Assembly (NCBI RefSeq): GCF_037975245.1
Contig: NC_092578.1
Location: 12,072,321 to 12,136,320 of the forward strand
Length of the DNA stretch: 64,000 nucleotides
Direction of reading: 5' to 3'
From: Apostichopus japonicus
Taxonomy: Eukaryota > Echinodermata > Holothuroidea > Aspidochirotida > Stichopodidae
In this document: piece by piece, positions 24,122 to 36,739 of the stretch
Numbering within the stretch: position 1 is the stretch's first letter
How the letters are laid out: each line of letters begins with the position of its first letter
Notes under the pieces: model-generated
Seen by the model: the letters and a program-made list of their open reading frames with translations, nothing else
Told to the model about the DNA's origin: nothing
Databases searched by the model: none
Position numbers and translations under genes: made by a program

Positions 24122-24546
24122 CAGTGGCGGAGCGTCCATACAGTCAGGGGGCGAATGCCCCCCCCCCTGACTGTATGGACGCTCCGCCACTGGGCGAATG
24201 CCCAGTGGCGGACTCAAATGGACTGCTGGCGCCCACTTTTTACCACTTTTTACGTATTCGCGATTATTGACTTTTTGATTGCGCTCTCATCTACCTATTG
24301 ACATTTCTCACATTTTCTTGCTGTAATTTTCTGACAAAATGCTCAAACGGCTATTTATTGTTCGTTTATCTGCAAATTAGCAAGGCCCGGAGAGGGTCAT
24401 TTCCGGCGATCTAGGGAGTATCTTTACTGAAAAAAATTCTGTACGCTCCGCGCCAACCTGTGGTGGCGCTCCGCTTAGATAGTGCCGAAAGCGCCCCTAC
24501 AGACCATTCTCGCCACCTCTGACCAATACCCCTAGCTCCGCCACTG
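24122..24546. mobile_element. hAT-like MITE, TSD TCAATACC, with terminal self-inversion
   Basis: Perfect 8-bp duplications TCAATACC lie at 24114-24121 and 24547-24554. The termini are CAGTGGCGGAGC and GCTCCGCCACTG. The left terminus is repeated as an almost perfect inverted copy (24120-24194), giving a long snap-back hairpin, then starts again at about 24201. The AGCGGAGCGCCACC core occurs in reverse orientation at about 24450-24476. Confidence 0.93.
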
Positions 24547-24554
24547 TCAATACC

Positions 24555-26254
24555 CTGACAGATTGTAATACAGCTCAATTTAAACCGTGCTAGTATGGAA
24601 ATTGTATGTGCAGTGCCATAGGCCAAGCCATCAGGTGGTGGGTAGGATTTGCCAGTTGAAAATGAACAATTGATACCCTGCAGTATGATTTAGGGGACTT
24701 GAAAATGTGACGGCTTGAGTGTGTAAGTCTATGGAGCAATTAATTATGGCGAACACTTTCAAGACATCCTCATGAACACTTTTCGCCTAGCAACGCCAAT
24801 ATCGTCATCATGTCAGCAGGCATATTTGCTTCTTTACATTGAAGAGAGATTGGTTATAAAGGTTCTGCAAACATCGGCCTGTCGGCTCTTGTATGTACAG
24901 GTGTTTAAATTAAGAACTCCAGATACTGCATGGATTACCGGCTTAACTCCATTCACACAGGTGTACCTAACTAAATAACTCACTGAGAGTTTTCTTTGCG
25001 CTCTGTTACACACTTATCATGAATACAGAGACACCTGTGTATACGTCATATCTCCTTTATCTGACTGTAAGAATATAGATAGTGCTATTCGTTGCCTTTT
25101 CATCTTCAGTTTGTCCACGAAGACACGTCCCACAATATTGACTATTTATCCGACACTTCAGTGTGTCCACTTGAACGTTTGTCGTCAACTTACCCCTCTA
25201 TTTTGTTCTTCAAAATGTTCAGGGCAATTATGGTGAGAGTTTTCGTGAGTTATTTTATCCCGTTTTAACTTCTCCCGGGACATGAAGCAAATACATTGAA
25301 GCGCAAACTACAGCATTGGTTCGTTTCATTGATGCCAAAACAGATCTTTGAAAGCTCGAGATCTTCCTTGACTAAAATTTGGGATCAATACTGATTACAT
25401 TTAACGAGACAAGAAAGCCAAGGATGCTTAGTGAATCCTTATCATAAAATGTTTGAAAACGTTGAGCAAACTTCACACACTGTTCAAACTGCACACACTA
25501 TTTTCAAGGTTTAGTATTGTTTCCATCAAATTACTTGTGAACCTACACATATCAAGTATGAAGTTCATTCTAGCTTTAATTTCGAGTAATTCATGGTCAC
25601 ATGGTTTTAGACTTGATCTCTTTTGACCTGAAATGACCTTTGAACTACATAAAAGCATTACGGTTGTTTTAACTCAGTAGGGTGGAGCTAATAAGACGTA
25701 TGGAGTTCATCGACGCTTTGTTTGTAACATTGTATTGTAGAAAAAGCGCTTGTTATTTTCAGAGTAGGACCAATTTCTCTTCGATTACAGGGTGCTGTCC
25801 TCCGGCATCCCAATGACAGCTAAGAGTCATGCCGTGGGTTTGTTGGTTCTAAAATAACTCTTCAAGATAGACACTCGGCTTTCACTGGCGTTGGGATGTA
25901 TTTAAGTTAGTACTGTACCGGTCGAGATGTATAGATTCTTGACCGTGAAGAAGAACTTAGGCCATTTCTGCACTGCTACTCTCTTGGTTGAATGAGCTTG
26001 AAATGTTCAGGAGACATTTTGTGTTGTATTTCAGTCCGTTCGTTTCTAAGCACACCCGTTAAGATAATGTGATCATGTAATAAGGGACTAGGCTTGAAAG
26101 TTGATAATACTAGTACTGTATAGGATACATTAAACGTGCACTACTTCACATATTCATTCAAGTGTTAATACTGGATTGTCGTTATTGATTGGTTAATGGT
26201 TTCAGACTATGAACACTGGTACACAATATCATAAAGATGAAATGTAATCATTTG
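24555..26254. other. No gene seen
   Basis: Mostly unique-looking AT-rich sequence. A TGACCT-type repeat copy lies at about 25590-25650. Confidence 0.35.
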
Positions 26255-26525
26255 TTGATCAAATGGCGAGATTTCGAAACAAAACGTCGGAATTTTGTGA
26301 TAAAACGTCACAATTTCGAAATGAAACTTCAAATTTGCAAAATAAAACGTCCACATTTTGCAATAAATAACAAAATCTTGAGATAAATTTTGACATCGGG
26401 ATAAAATTGAGAGAAAACAAGTATAAATTTCGATATAAAACATTCAAAATTTGAGATAAAATGTTAAAAAAAATTGTTTTATAAAACACAAATATTTCAA
26501 TCTAAAACATCGATATATCGATAAA
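26255..26525. repeat. Degenerate 'cgagataaaacgtcaaaattt' array
   Basis: Short imperfect units such as 'aaattttgtgataaaacgtc' and 'gagataaa' recur. It is the reverse-orientation relative of the block at 16745-17195. It ends against the large inverted repeat. Confidence 0.65.
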
Positions 26526-28470
26526 ACGTAAAATCTTTTCGAGATAGCCAACGTATCAGCTAAATGAACCAGAATGCAAAATGCATTGAGGTTTCGATGA
26601 CTTCATTGAACTAGACTTCTGCTTGTAAGTAACCAGCACTAGCTGTTACAATATAAATAGCCCGTACCACGGTTTTGATACAATTACACTATGGTATGAT
26701 AAACACAGGTCAGTCTACTGTACGTGGCTATACACACCTCCACCAAACAGAATAGGGGTCTTGTACTCAATGTTATGAATCCACACACCAATTATGAGAA
26801 GTATCCACGATTAGATATCATGTAACCTCTGGTGACCTCAAATGAGATTTAACCTCACAAGCAACAGGATCTTTTACTCAATATGGCAAATCCATATACC
26901 AATATATGAAAAGTATCCTTGATTTCTACCATGAGAAATCATGTTTTCAAGGTTTTCAGGCCTCGACAAATATTCAAAAGTATTCGTTATTTGGCGACCG
27001 TGACTAAATATGTACTCGCCAAATTTCACTCGCCACTAGGCCTATGATTGTTGTTCAAGTCTCCAAAGAACAGATCTGCAACATCAATACTTTCTATGAA
27101 CACATGTTAGGCAGTTGGGCTGATACATGTTGCTACGTAATTGCACATTGGAAAATTATGTTTCTGTGCAGTATGAAATTTACACTTTTTTTTCACCAAA
27201 AGTAAGTGTTAAACAAAGTAAAACATGTCGAATCATAAATAAACAGCTATGCATACTGTAATGTCTCAAACAATTAAAAATAAAACATCTGTAACAATAC
27301 CTACGAAGATAGCTTCGCTTCTATTACATTAGGGGTCCTATAATACTAAGCAAATACTGTATACAGTCAGGGGCGTCAATCCGATTTGAAACGTGGGGGG
27401 ACGTAATCGATTCGAGTATTCCGGCCGTAAGTACTATCTAAGCGGAGCGCCACCATCGGTTGGCGCGCAGCGTACCAAGAAAATTTCAGATTTCAATACC
27501 TGCCAGATCGCTGGAGATGGCACTTGCCAGGCTGGATAGCAGCCATCTAGTTGCGTGATTTCGGGTGAAAATTACAAATTCGTCACTCAGGAAATCTGCA
27601 ATAAAGTTCATGCGACCTTCATTTTTGGTGGATTATTTCTTTTATTAGTGATTCCAATTGACATGAACATTAGAACCCAGTGCAAGTTGACAAATGATGC
27701 GGCGAACTGGAACCCCAGCCCAATTTTGCCATATGTTTCAGGATAGAATACCCCTCAATTGTTCGAACCCATGACAACTAACAATCTGTGAATAAATTTA
27801 CTTCGAAATGGGCACATTATATTGCACCAAGTCGGTCAAGGAATGACCCCAGGGCCTCAGATATAGGCCTACAGTATAGCTGGTGTGGGCTACCTTTTTG
27901 AATGAATGGGCCAGATTTTAGAAGCGAAAGATTGACAGGGCCGCACCTAACCAACGACCTGCTGTTGATTTGAAACCTTTGCTTCCGAGGACGTTCAAGA
28001 AATAGGTGTGTGTACTAATCTGTATTCACAAAAACATAATGTCAATACAGTCCAATTGATAATTAAAGGTGATAATAGACCTACCTGACAGCATCATAAG
28101 TGCAGATAAATTCTAGGCAGCTAGTTCGTTTTTTGTGATGATGTAAAAAATCACTGGCGGGCCGCATGTGGCCCGCGGGCCGTAGTTGCCCACCCCTGGC
28201 CTGTAGGAACGATGTCCCAAAATGTCCCGGACATATAGGCGAAGGAAGCTATCCGCCGCGACTGCATGTGAGTTTCTCGACTTGCCGTCCTGGGAGCCGT
28301 ACCCCAAAATTGGTGCATTTCCTCATACGCCATTATTAATAATTTAAATAACTAACTAATTAGGCACAGCCCAGATCCGAGTTCGTATAGTGAGCTTAGC
28401 GCAAATTTGGCCAAAAGTCGTCATACGCCAGCATGTTAAACCACCAATGACTTTTAATACCACCCGTGAC

Positions 28471-29210
28471 CAAGGGCGGCGGAAGCACTTTTAATCTGGG
28501 GGGGGGGGTGCACCAACGTCGAAGGGCACTTTGCAGAAATTCGATTGGACTGATGCAGCCTGATATTTAGTACCCTTTATAACTCTTATTGTATTATCTT
28601 ATTTGCGTATACACATCACTCCATCAACGCCACCCCCCCCCCCCCCTCAAGGAAACAATGCATACTAGCACTGCAATATCTAATGTGCAAATTGGGAAAC
28701 AAGGAAAAAGACAAAATGAGGTGAAATCATTATAAAGTCCAATTCCCTGCACACGCGATCGATACATGCATGAAAGCAAATGAAATATGTGAAAATACTG
28801 AAAGAAAAATAATTTTCTATGTGTTTTTCAATGGTTAAACTGATGTTATTATTATTGTAACGAGGCTTTCCCAATAAATGTAACCAATTTGGAAGGGTTT
28901 TAACACGGCAAATGATTGTATGTTATTGGCATGCGATGTAATAACCAACGCATGCCTATATGATATGCACATTAACATGTTGAATTTTGTAATATTTTTC
29001 GGGCAAGTCGTTACAGCCCCCAAAATCAAATTGGGCTACTACGACTGTGGTAGTAAATATTTAAAACGAAATATTTCATTCGACGTGGGTTTCGCTTTGT
29101 AAACTCTTTTTTAATTTAGAAAGTTTTATGTAGAAAAAGGGCACATTTTTAACCTGAGGAAAAGTGGGGGGCACGTGCCCCCTGTGCCCCCCCCGGTTCC
29201 GCCGCCCTTG
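28471..29210. mobile_element. hAT-like MITE nested in the hAT element, TSD CCCGTGAC
   Basis: Perfect 8-bp duplications CCCGTGAC lie at 28463-28470 and 29211-29218. The termini are perfect 14-bp inverted repeats CAAGGGCGGCGGAA and TTCCGCCGCCCTTG. It is the same family as 18789-19442 but with a different middle, which is partly shared with 31195-31330. Confidence 0.95.
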
Positions 29211-29342
29211 CCCGTGACACATTTCCAACGGGACTGTGTCAGTTTAAATGTATTGCTAGGTCTACGAGAATACATTTCTATGAAATTTGAAACAAGGATG
29301 GCAAGACAAGCCACTTTAATTATGTTTTCAGGACCTCACACG

Positions 29343-30727
29343 CAGTGGCGTCGCCAAGGGGGGCCAGGGGGCACGTGCCCCCTGGAAAACCTAGTGCCCC
29401 CCGAGTGCCCCCCATCTGAGATTTGGGTTGGTAAAAAAATATATAAATATTTTGTTATATTCAACTCCCATCATCTGAGTTGGTTTTTCATAAGGGCAAA
29501 GAAGCATAGTAATTCGTATTTTCTTCAAATGAGCTGCGAAAAAATGAACAAGTTTATCCTTGAACGTCGGGTATCGAAGTCGTAACCCGCGCCATCACAA
29601 CAGGTGTCGATATTTACATTGAATGTGTCAGTGCTCACGCCATACCAGCGGATATGCAAGTCCGCTTCGCGAGCTACATGACTGTGAGAAGGGAGGGTAC
29701 TGCAATATGTTGCCTTGGTCTGAGGTTGACAGGTTAGGAGCTGACGAAATGTGATAATGTGAGGGTCCGCAGGCACCATACTTGCCTATATTTGTGGACC
29801 CATATATTAACCCTGTTGTGTAGGGGGTGCAGAGGTCATTTGAGGTCAGATGCTTGTAGGAACAAATGGCGAATGTTCACACCTGCATACTGAGCCATAC
29901 TCGATGTGTGATCAAACTTTGGATTGCATGGTGAGATCCCTGATAGGAGCCAATAACGATGCTGGAACCTGTTACATCTTAATAGATAATGGGCGAAAAC
30001 GAGAAGGACAAGAAAGGAGTCGGGGTCATGCACACATTAATTCAACAAATGTAGGTTCTATTGATAGGGTTAGGCATAATATCGACAGCATGTGGTTCAT
30101 ATCCTCTGCAAAATTCTGCGCCTTGTTAAAATCATTACCTCAAAAATAGCAATTTCTGGAGATATCTTCAGATCGAATTTAGCATCAAATGTGGCAGCAT
30201 TTTGCATCTAGCCCATCCTCCGTATGCGAAAATTTTCCAAAGGGGAGGGGGGGGGGGCAGTGGCGGCGCAACCGGGGGGCCCCTTACTACACTCAAAAAC
30301 GTCTTTGCGAGTACACTACGAGTAATAGCTACTCTCTTAAAACACCATCGAATATACAAATTACAATGTTTTTACAGACTTTTACGTGCAATCTGAGAAA
30401 TTGCAGGCTTGAGACCCATATTTTAGGGCTAGGTATTCGCAGCATAAAACACTCGGGAAGTGCCGTTTCCGGCCATCTGGGGGTTTGAAAAACCCAAAAT
30501 TTTCTTGTACGCTCCGCGCCAATCGGAGGTGGCGCTCCGCTTAGATAGTCTCTACACATTAGCCCCCCCCCCCCAATAATTTCCCCGTTCCGCCGCGCCT
30601 GGAGGGGCACCCCCTCCCCTTAGACCCCTCCCCAGGACATTGATCCGTATCCACATAAGTGCCCCCCCATCAAATGCTGGTGCCCCCCCTGTGCCCCCCC
30701 AGACTGAAAAGTCTGGTGACGCCACTG
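29343..30727. mobile_element. hAT-like element nested in the hAT element
   Basis: The termini CAGTGGCGTCGCCA and GGTGACGCCACTG are flanked by CTCACACG (29335-29342) and CTCACACA (30728-30735), a 7/8 match. The interior includes an AGGTCA pair at 29833-29848 and a further inserted MITE. I recognise no protein. Confidence 0.85.
30258..30601. mobile_element. Probable MITE nested three deep
   Basis: The termini CAGTGGCGGCGCAACC and GTTCCGCCGCGCCTG interrupt an AAGGGGAGGGG...CCCCTCCCCTT module, whose halves now sit at about 30240-30257 and 30602-30635. The flanks are G-runs, so a target duplication cannot be read. The AGCGGAGCGCCACC core is present in reverse orientation (about 30510-30546). Confidence 0.7.
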
Positions 30728-31535
30728 CTCACACATGCGCATGTATCGTCAGACTTAGAATAGGTCCCATGTGAGTGGTGGCTAAAGTGATGAAGGCATC
30801 CAAATAAATCAGTGGTTGTTCGTTGGAGTACTCACGCAAGTTACCTCGGTTGCTAGGTGGATCTGCATTTGGTAATCGGGTGAATTCTGGTCGGAGCGTA
30901 CTATGTAACCACCGTGTACCCAGGAACGTAGCTAAGGCCTGATGATTGAGAGGGGGGGGGGGGAGCGTGTCTATAGTGGCTGAAAATCCAACTGGATGGG
31001 TTTTGAAGCCAGAAAATTCCGACTGCTGCTTTGTACCCCCCCCCCCCCCCACCCTCGCGCTACTCGTCTACGATACGGTCAGTGTCGGACACCCAATCTT
31101 TCGATACATTTGTATCCACTGGCACTCATTTCACAAATTTATTAGCCCCCCCCCCCACCCCAACCAAATATTTTTGTGAAATTTCGGGCAAAATGCTGAT
31201 AATTTTTCAGGCACCTACTGAAAGAAAGATAATTTGCAATGTGTTTTTCAGTAGTTAAACTTATATTATTATTACCATTAATATTGTAACGACTTCCAAA
31301 TAACTCTAACCAATATGGAAGGGTAATCACTGTGGAGTAAACTCCGGTATCACTCAACAACAAGGTAACATGGGATGCGCTGCCACGGAATATGCTCCCT
31401 ATTTCATTTCCCCAATATTAGGGAACGGGCACCGTCTTTGAAACACCATCTACAACTAAACAACAACTATGTACAAGCTTTGGCTCTAGCTATGAAGTGC
31501 TGTCTCTTATGATAATGACGGAGCGCACTATTTTT

Positions 31536-32046
31536 CTACTGGAATCGCCCGAAGATGCGGCGTCTGTAATCCGAGGAACCAACGAACTTCTCTGCTAACT
31601 CCTCAGGCTTCAACTGGGCTAGACGTTCGCGGTGAATATGGCACACCATCACATGGTTCAGCCTATGTTGAGTCATGGTGCTCCGTAGCCATGTTTTCAA
31701 ACGCCTCAAAGCACTAAATTATCTCTCGACGAGGAGACGAGGAGGACCACAAGAGAGCTTCGACTTCACCAAACATAGCCCGTACCGCTGGATTCATCAA
31801 CTTGAATATTTGTCCATACCCTTCAACCGACGACGACTGGAACTGGCCTCGAAAGAAAGGCAGACTAAGCTTAAGATTGTCGGAGAGCTCAGGGTACCAA
31901 CTCACGAGATCTGGATGGAATTCTCCATTCAGCAACATTGAGTGATATTCGAGGATATGAATCCTGAGATGTGTAGTCCTAACCAAATAGAGCCACGTCA
32001 TTACTCTTTTTCCAAATGTGTGTGTGGGGGGGGGGGGGGAGGACAT
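31536..32046 (-). pseudogene. hAT transposase C-terminal remnant
   Basis: The minus strand encodes two frames that join end to end. The first (from about 32046 to 31731) contains EFHPDLVSWYPELSDNLKLS and VEGYGQIFKLMNPAVRAMFG. The second, after a shift near 31735, reads SALRRLKTWLRSTMTQHRLN followed by HVMVCHIHRERL and ends YRRRIFGRFQ-stop at 31536. The S-LRRLK-WLR--M---RLN pattern is the hallmark of the hAT C-terminal dimerisation domain (ZMYM/TTF-type hAT proteins). The usual SSAEAERSFS-like residues are lost at the frameshift. It reads inward from the right end of the element at 27368-32126 and is non-functional. Confidence 0.85.
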
Positions 32047-32429
32047 TTGATATTGTTTCCACCACCCATCGAAATGTGGGGGGGGGGACGTGTCCCCGTC
32101 CCCCTCCCCCTGGATTGACGCCCATGTATACAGTATAGCTATAGGTGTGCGCGAGTCCTTAGCCTATACAGTACCTCTCTGCTACTTTGAACCGCTATTC
32201 GATTTATCGCTATTACTCCATTACACTGTCTAAATCAAAGCGATCTTTACGCAATGAAATCTGAGGTTGTAAAAGCATCTATCTGCCACAAAACCCGAAC
32301 AGCAAAGAACAGCAAACAAGTCTCTAAAGTCTTGAAATTGTTGTATACTTTGCGAATTATGACTGTTAGCCAGTGGGGAAAGTGCATTGGTATATATCCT
32401 GACTGGTATTCTGCACGTTGTTGTGTTAA

Positions 32430-33086
32430 AAACGGCCAGGTCGATAACGCGGAAACCGCGGAAATTGATAAACTGAGTTCGGTAATCGAGATACCGGGTT
32501 CGATATCAACGGTTTCCGCGCTTTCCACGTTATCTACCTTGCAAGGTCGAAAACGCGGAAAGCGCGGAAACGAGAGGAATTTGTCAAGGGAGGGTGACGA
32601 AGTCTTTTGGGCGCATTTCAGCCTATATGCGCCAGGAAGGGTTGCGGGTTTAAAGCTATTTCATTAAATGTAGGTCGATAAAGCGGAAATCTTAAAGTTC
32701 ACAATGGATGAGTTAGATTATTTAGTCAAGGGAAGGTGAAAAGGTTTTTTGGGCGCATTGCAGCCAATATGCGCCAGGAGGGGTGGCGAAGGGCTAAGGT
32801 TTTTTTTTTAAATTAATGCATGTCGAAAGCGCGGAAATGTTTTTTTACACAATGAATGGCGAAACTATAGGAATTTGTCAAGGGAGGGTGAAGAGTTTTC
32901 GGCGCATTTCAGTCAATATGCGCCAGAAAGGTGATGGGGTTGTAGGCATTTTCTCTAAATGCAGGTCGAAAACGCGACCTTGCTATATAGCAAGGTCTTT
33001 AATGCGGAAAGCGCGGAAACTGTTGATATCGAACCCGGTATCTCGATTACCGAACTTCCGCGGTTTCCACGATATCGACCTGGCCG
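32430..33086. mobile_element. TTAA-flanked inverted-repeat element with internal triplication
   Basis: It is flanked by TTAA at 32426-32429 and 33087-33090. The ends carry CGGCCAGGTCGATA and its inverse, and the inverted similarity runs about 110 bp ('ggtaatcgagataccgggttcgatatcaac'). The interior has three ~140-bp tandem units with 'aaagcgcggaaa', 'gtcaagggagggtga' and 'atatgcgccag'. The right arm of the large inverted repeat retains the uninterrupted site (about 42000: gttcgttaacacaacaacgtg), which proves the insertion and its boundaries. Confidence 0.88.
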
Positions 33087-33379
33087 TTAACGAACCCAAT
33101 CTTTCCCAACGAGACGACATCCAACCTGAAATATGACGGATAAAAGTCAAATAGCACCGCTGTATGTACAAGAGTACATCTTTTTGCACGCAAAGTAAGG
33201 CCTCCGAGCTACACGTTGAAACCTATTCAGATATGTTCGAGTTGTCAGTTTTGAGTTTTAGATTCTACGGATACCCATAAGCTTATTTCAATTGCCAACA
33301 ACCTCCTGTTCGTATGGGGCGTAACGCACATGTTATCTGATAGACTGGTCGGTAGGAGAAACGGTAGCTTATATAACAA

Positions 33380-33830
33380 GATGTCCACAATTTGGCGTCT
33401 GGTGACTCCAAATGACCTTGGACCTCCAAAAAAACATGATGCTTCTTGTACCGAATGTTTCGCAACCACATACTAAATATGAGATTGGTCCAAGCTTTCC
33501 TTCTTGAGATATCGTGTTTACAATGATTTCACAATTTGACCCCTGGTTACTCCAAATGACCTTTAACGTCCATTAAACAGCTATAGGTTTTTTCCTATAT
33601 GTTGTTCTCTTATACACGAAATATGAGATTGGTCCAAGCTTCTCTTCTTGAGATGTCGTGCTTACAATGTTTTCACAATTTGACACCTGGTGACCCGAAA
33701 TTACATTTGACATTCTCTATAAACAATATGGTTCCTCTATTTAATTTGGTACACCTACTCACCAAATATGAGATTTGTCCAAGCTTCCCTTCTTGAGATA
33801 TCGTGTTTACAAGCGAGGCGTCACACACAC
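33380..33830. repeat. AGGTCA/TGACCT tandem repeat block
   Basis: Three units of about 140 bp each carry 'cttcttgagatatcgtgtttacaa', 'tttcacaatttgacccctggtgac' and 'ccaaatgacctttaac'. It is the inverse of 41035-41440. Confidence 0.8.
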
Positions 33831-33836
33831 ATGCAC

Positions 33837-34157
<321 letters not shown>

Positions 34158-34939
34158 TACGGCTAGCACCAGAATGCCCTAGCGTGCATGTATATATCCA
34201 ATTACCTGTGTAAAACAACGAATATAAAAAACTCTATAGTGACGTAAAATCCTATTTCCCCCTAACAAGTCTTTTCTAATTTTTCTAAATAACCCTTCTT
34301 TTTTTAAGCTTAAATTTTTAAAACATGAGATCCCCAAATTAAGAAAGTTTAGATGCAACTGACAAGGCCTGGGACGTGCCACTTCCGGCAATCTGGGAGT
34401 CTTTCTTTGCAAAACTTTTCTACCTACGCTACGCGACAACTGATGAATGACAACTGATGAATGTTTAGATGCAACATCATCCGCTTAGATAGTGTCTAGA
34501 GTTCTTTATAGGAATACAAAGGAATTATAATAGTGTTATGATGGTCTTTTTGGGGAAATGACGCACATACTAAAAAAAAAATCATTAAAAGGGCCATGGT
34601 ATATACGCACATCAAAGCATCACAAATGTAACAATTGGACGACACATGATGTTCTCGATGTTCCTCAACTGCCCTCTAGAGATTCTGCCCAAGCTGTGGC
34701 TCTGAGGTATCCTCTTTATCTTTATAGGTTTTTATGTTCCGGTAAAGTGAATGTGTCCCGATACTCAATAGAGTTTATTAAATGTTCATATGATGCCATA
34801 TGTGTGCAGGTTGTAGACATTTTGTGTGACAAGATTACTTTATTCTTAGTAATGCTTCTGTTATGGGGTTAAGTTTCAATTGTATTAATCTTGATAAAGG
34901 CCCTAAGTAACGCCCGGATGTTAAATAGAAAAGTCTTTC

Positions 34940-35790
34940 TTCATTTAAGAAAGGCTTCTGACACTGGTCTGACGCTGGATTATCCCTATCATTAACGAGT
35001 GGTCTGGCATTAAATTATGCCTTTCAGTGACGAGTGACCTGACACTGGAGTATACCTTTCAGTGGCGCGTGACCTGACACTGGAGTATCCCTTTCAGTGG
35101 CGCGTGACCTGACACTGGAGTATCCATTTCAGTGGCGCGTGGCCTGACACTGGAGTATACCTTTCAGTGGCGCGTGACCTGACACTGGAGTATCCCTTTC
35201 AGTGGCGCGTGACCTGACACTGGAGTATCCATTTCAGTGGCACGTGGCCTGACACTGGAGTATCCCTTTCAGTGGCGCGTACCTGACACTGGAGTATCCC
35301 TTTCAGTGGCGCGTGACCTGACACTGGAGTATCCCTTTCAGTGGCGCGTGACCTGACACTGGAGTATCCCTTTTAGTGGCGCGCAGTCCGACGTTGGATA
35401 AGTGACGTAAAGTCTGACACTGAGTTATCGTGTATTATGACACTGAAGCATTCCTTCACGTGCCGTGAAGTCTAACACTGTATACCTTTTAGTGAAGCGT
35501 GGTCTGTCATACCCTTTCTAAGCGAAGCATGGTCAGAAATTGAATTTTCCCTTGAAGTAACCCGTGGGCTGTCACTGTGTTATCCCATTAGGTAACACGC
35601 GGTCTGGTACTGGATTATCCCTTCTAGTAACATGTTGGCTGGTACTGGATTACCCCTTTAAGTAACGGATGTTCTGAGACTGGAATCTACCTTTCAGCAT
35701 GGCTTTCAGTGTACTGGATTACCCTCTTAAAGAGATTCTTGGTCTAACACTATTATCCCTTTAGGTGTAGCGCAACCTGGCAATTTATAA
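34940..35790 (+). repeat. 35-bp minisatellite with decaying flanks
   Basis: The core 35036-35392 holds about ten near-identical copies of a 35-bp unit containing GGCGCGTGACCTGACACTGG and AGTATCCCTTTCAGT. On both sides units become progressively more diverged ('tctgacactggattatccctt'), down to about 34940 and 35790. Confidence 0.92.
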
Positions 35791-36739
35791 TACTCTTTAA
35801 AGTTGAACTAGGGTTGAAGAATGTGCCTGTAAGTTTCTGGTTTATTCATTCTGTATTCATTTTTTTCAGTCATTACTTCAACTGATAGAAATTCACTGTA
35901 CATATTGAAGAAAATGTACCCTTTGGATATGCTGTTAAAACAGATATGGTTAAGGGTTTAGAGTGTTATTGTGGTCCTTGGATAACTAGCAGTTGTTGAC
36001 ATTCAGTGAAGCTTTTTAATTCGTTTTAGAATATCCCTAGAATCAAAAAGAATACTTTCTACGGAGGAAGGAGATGGAAGAAAATAAACCATTGTAACGG
36101 CTTGACCTTAAAGTGCAGTATACAGTGCTACACCGTGTATACGTTAGTCCCCCCCCCCCCCCTTTAACCAAGCTGACAAACAGATAGTAAATGTTTTACT
36201 TCAAAAATATTTCATTTATTCTACCACACGGGAACTTGTCACAACCTTCTGCTTCCCTCAGTTGGTCCCTCGGAGTCTCGAACTTACGTCAACAACTGGT
36301 CACGAATTCGTATGTGACAAATAAAAACAAAACAATAACAAGATCTCATTTTTTTGTCAGTTTATTACACAATATTACCGTTACCCTAGTAACCCCACTG
36401 AATACCCTCTTATGTGAAGTACATATTAAAAGTGATCCTTCTTGAGGTTATGACCGAGACGGCTTTTCTGTGACAGTTTAGGAGATACATGCAGACGTGA
36501 AGCGGCCACGTGGCAGTACTCACATATATAAGGAAATAAATGAAATGAAAAAAAGAAATCGTAGAAACTACTTGAAACACACCTGGGTTCATTTTATATA
36601 GTATCGTAAACAGAATGCTATCCTTCTGGAGGGGTAAAAGATCCCCAGGTAAACGATATCGTCAAGAAATGCACAGTCACCCTGAACTGCTAACATAGAC
36701 GTGAGTGTTGGGGCAGTTTTAAGGAGACCTAATGAGTAT
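35791..36739. other. No gene seen
   Basis: AT-rich, with one poly-C run near 36150. No recognisable protein. Confidence 0.35.

Larger units (their letters stand above)
27368..32126. mobile_element. hAT element carrying a transposase remnant, TSD TATACAGT
   Basis: Perfect 8-bp duplications TATACAGT lie at 27360-27367 and 32127-32134. The termini are CAGGGGCGTCAATCC and GGATTGACGCCCATG. Length is 4759 bp. It has itself received MITEs at 28471-29210 and 29343-30727 and carries the AGCGGAGCGCCACC core at about 27432. The right-hand part encodes, on the minus strand, the C-terminal end of a hAT transposase. The remaining catalytic domain is not recognisable, so the copy is dead. Confidence 0.92.
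26569..33836 (+). repeat. Left arm of a large inverted repeat (interrupted by two insertions)
   Basis: Without its insertions the arm is 26569-27367, 32127-32429 and 33087-33836. It matches the reverse complement of 43337-41022 in order. Landmarks are 'ccagaatgcaaaatgcattg', 'ttatttggcgacc', 'cagatctgcaacatcaatac', 'gcgatctttacgcaa', 'actttgcgaattatgactg', 'ggcgtaacgcacat' and 'gcgaggcgtcacacac'. The insertions at 27368-32126 and 32430-33086 are absent from the right arm. Confidence 0.85.

Noticed and set aside
30922..31335. Another complete hAT MITE starting CAGGAACGTAGCTAAGG
   Set aside because: Its left end matches 44837, but I could not find a right end or target duplication for either copy.
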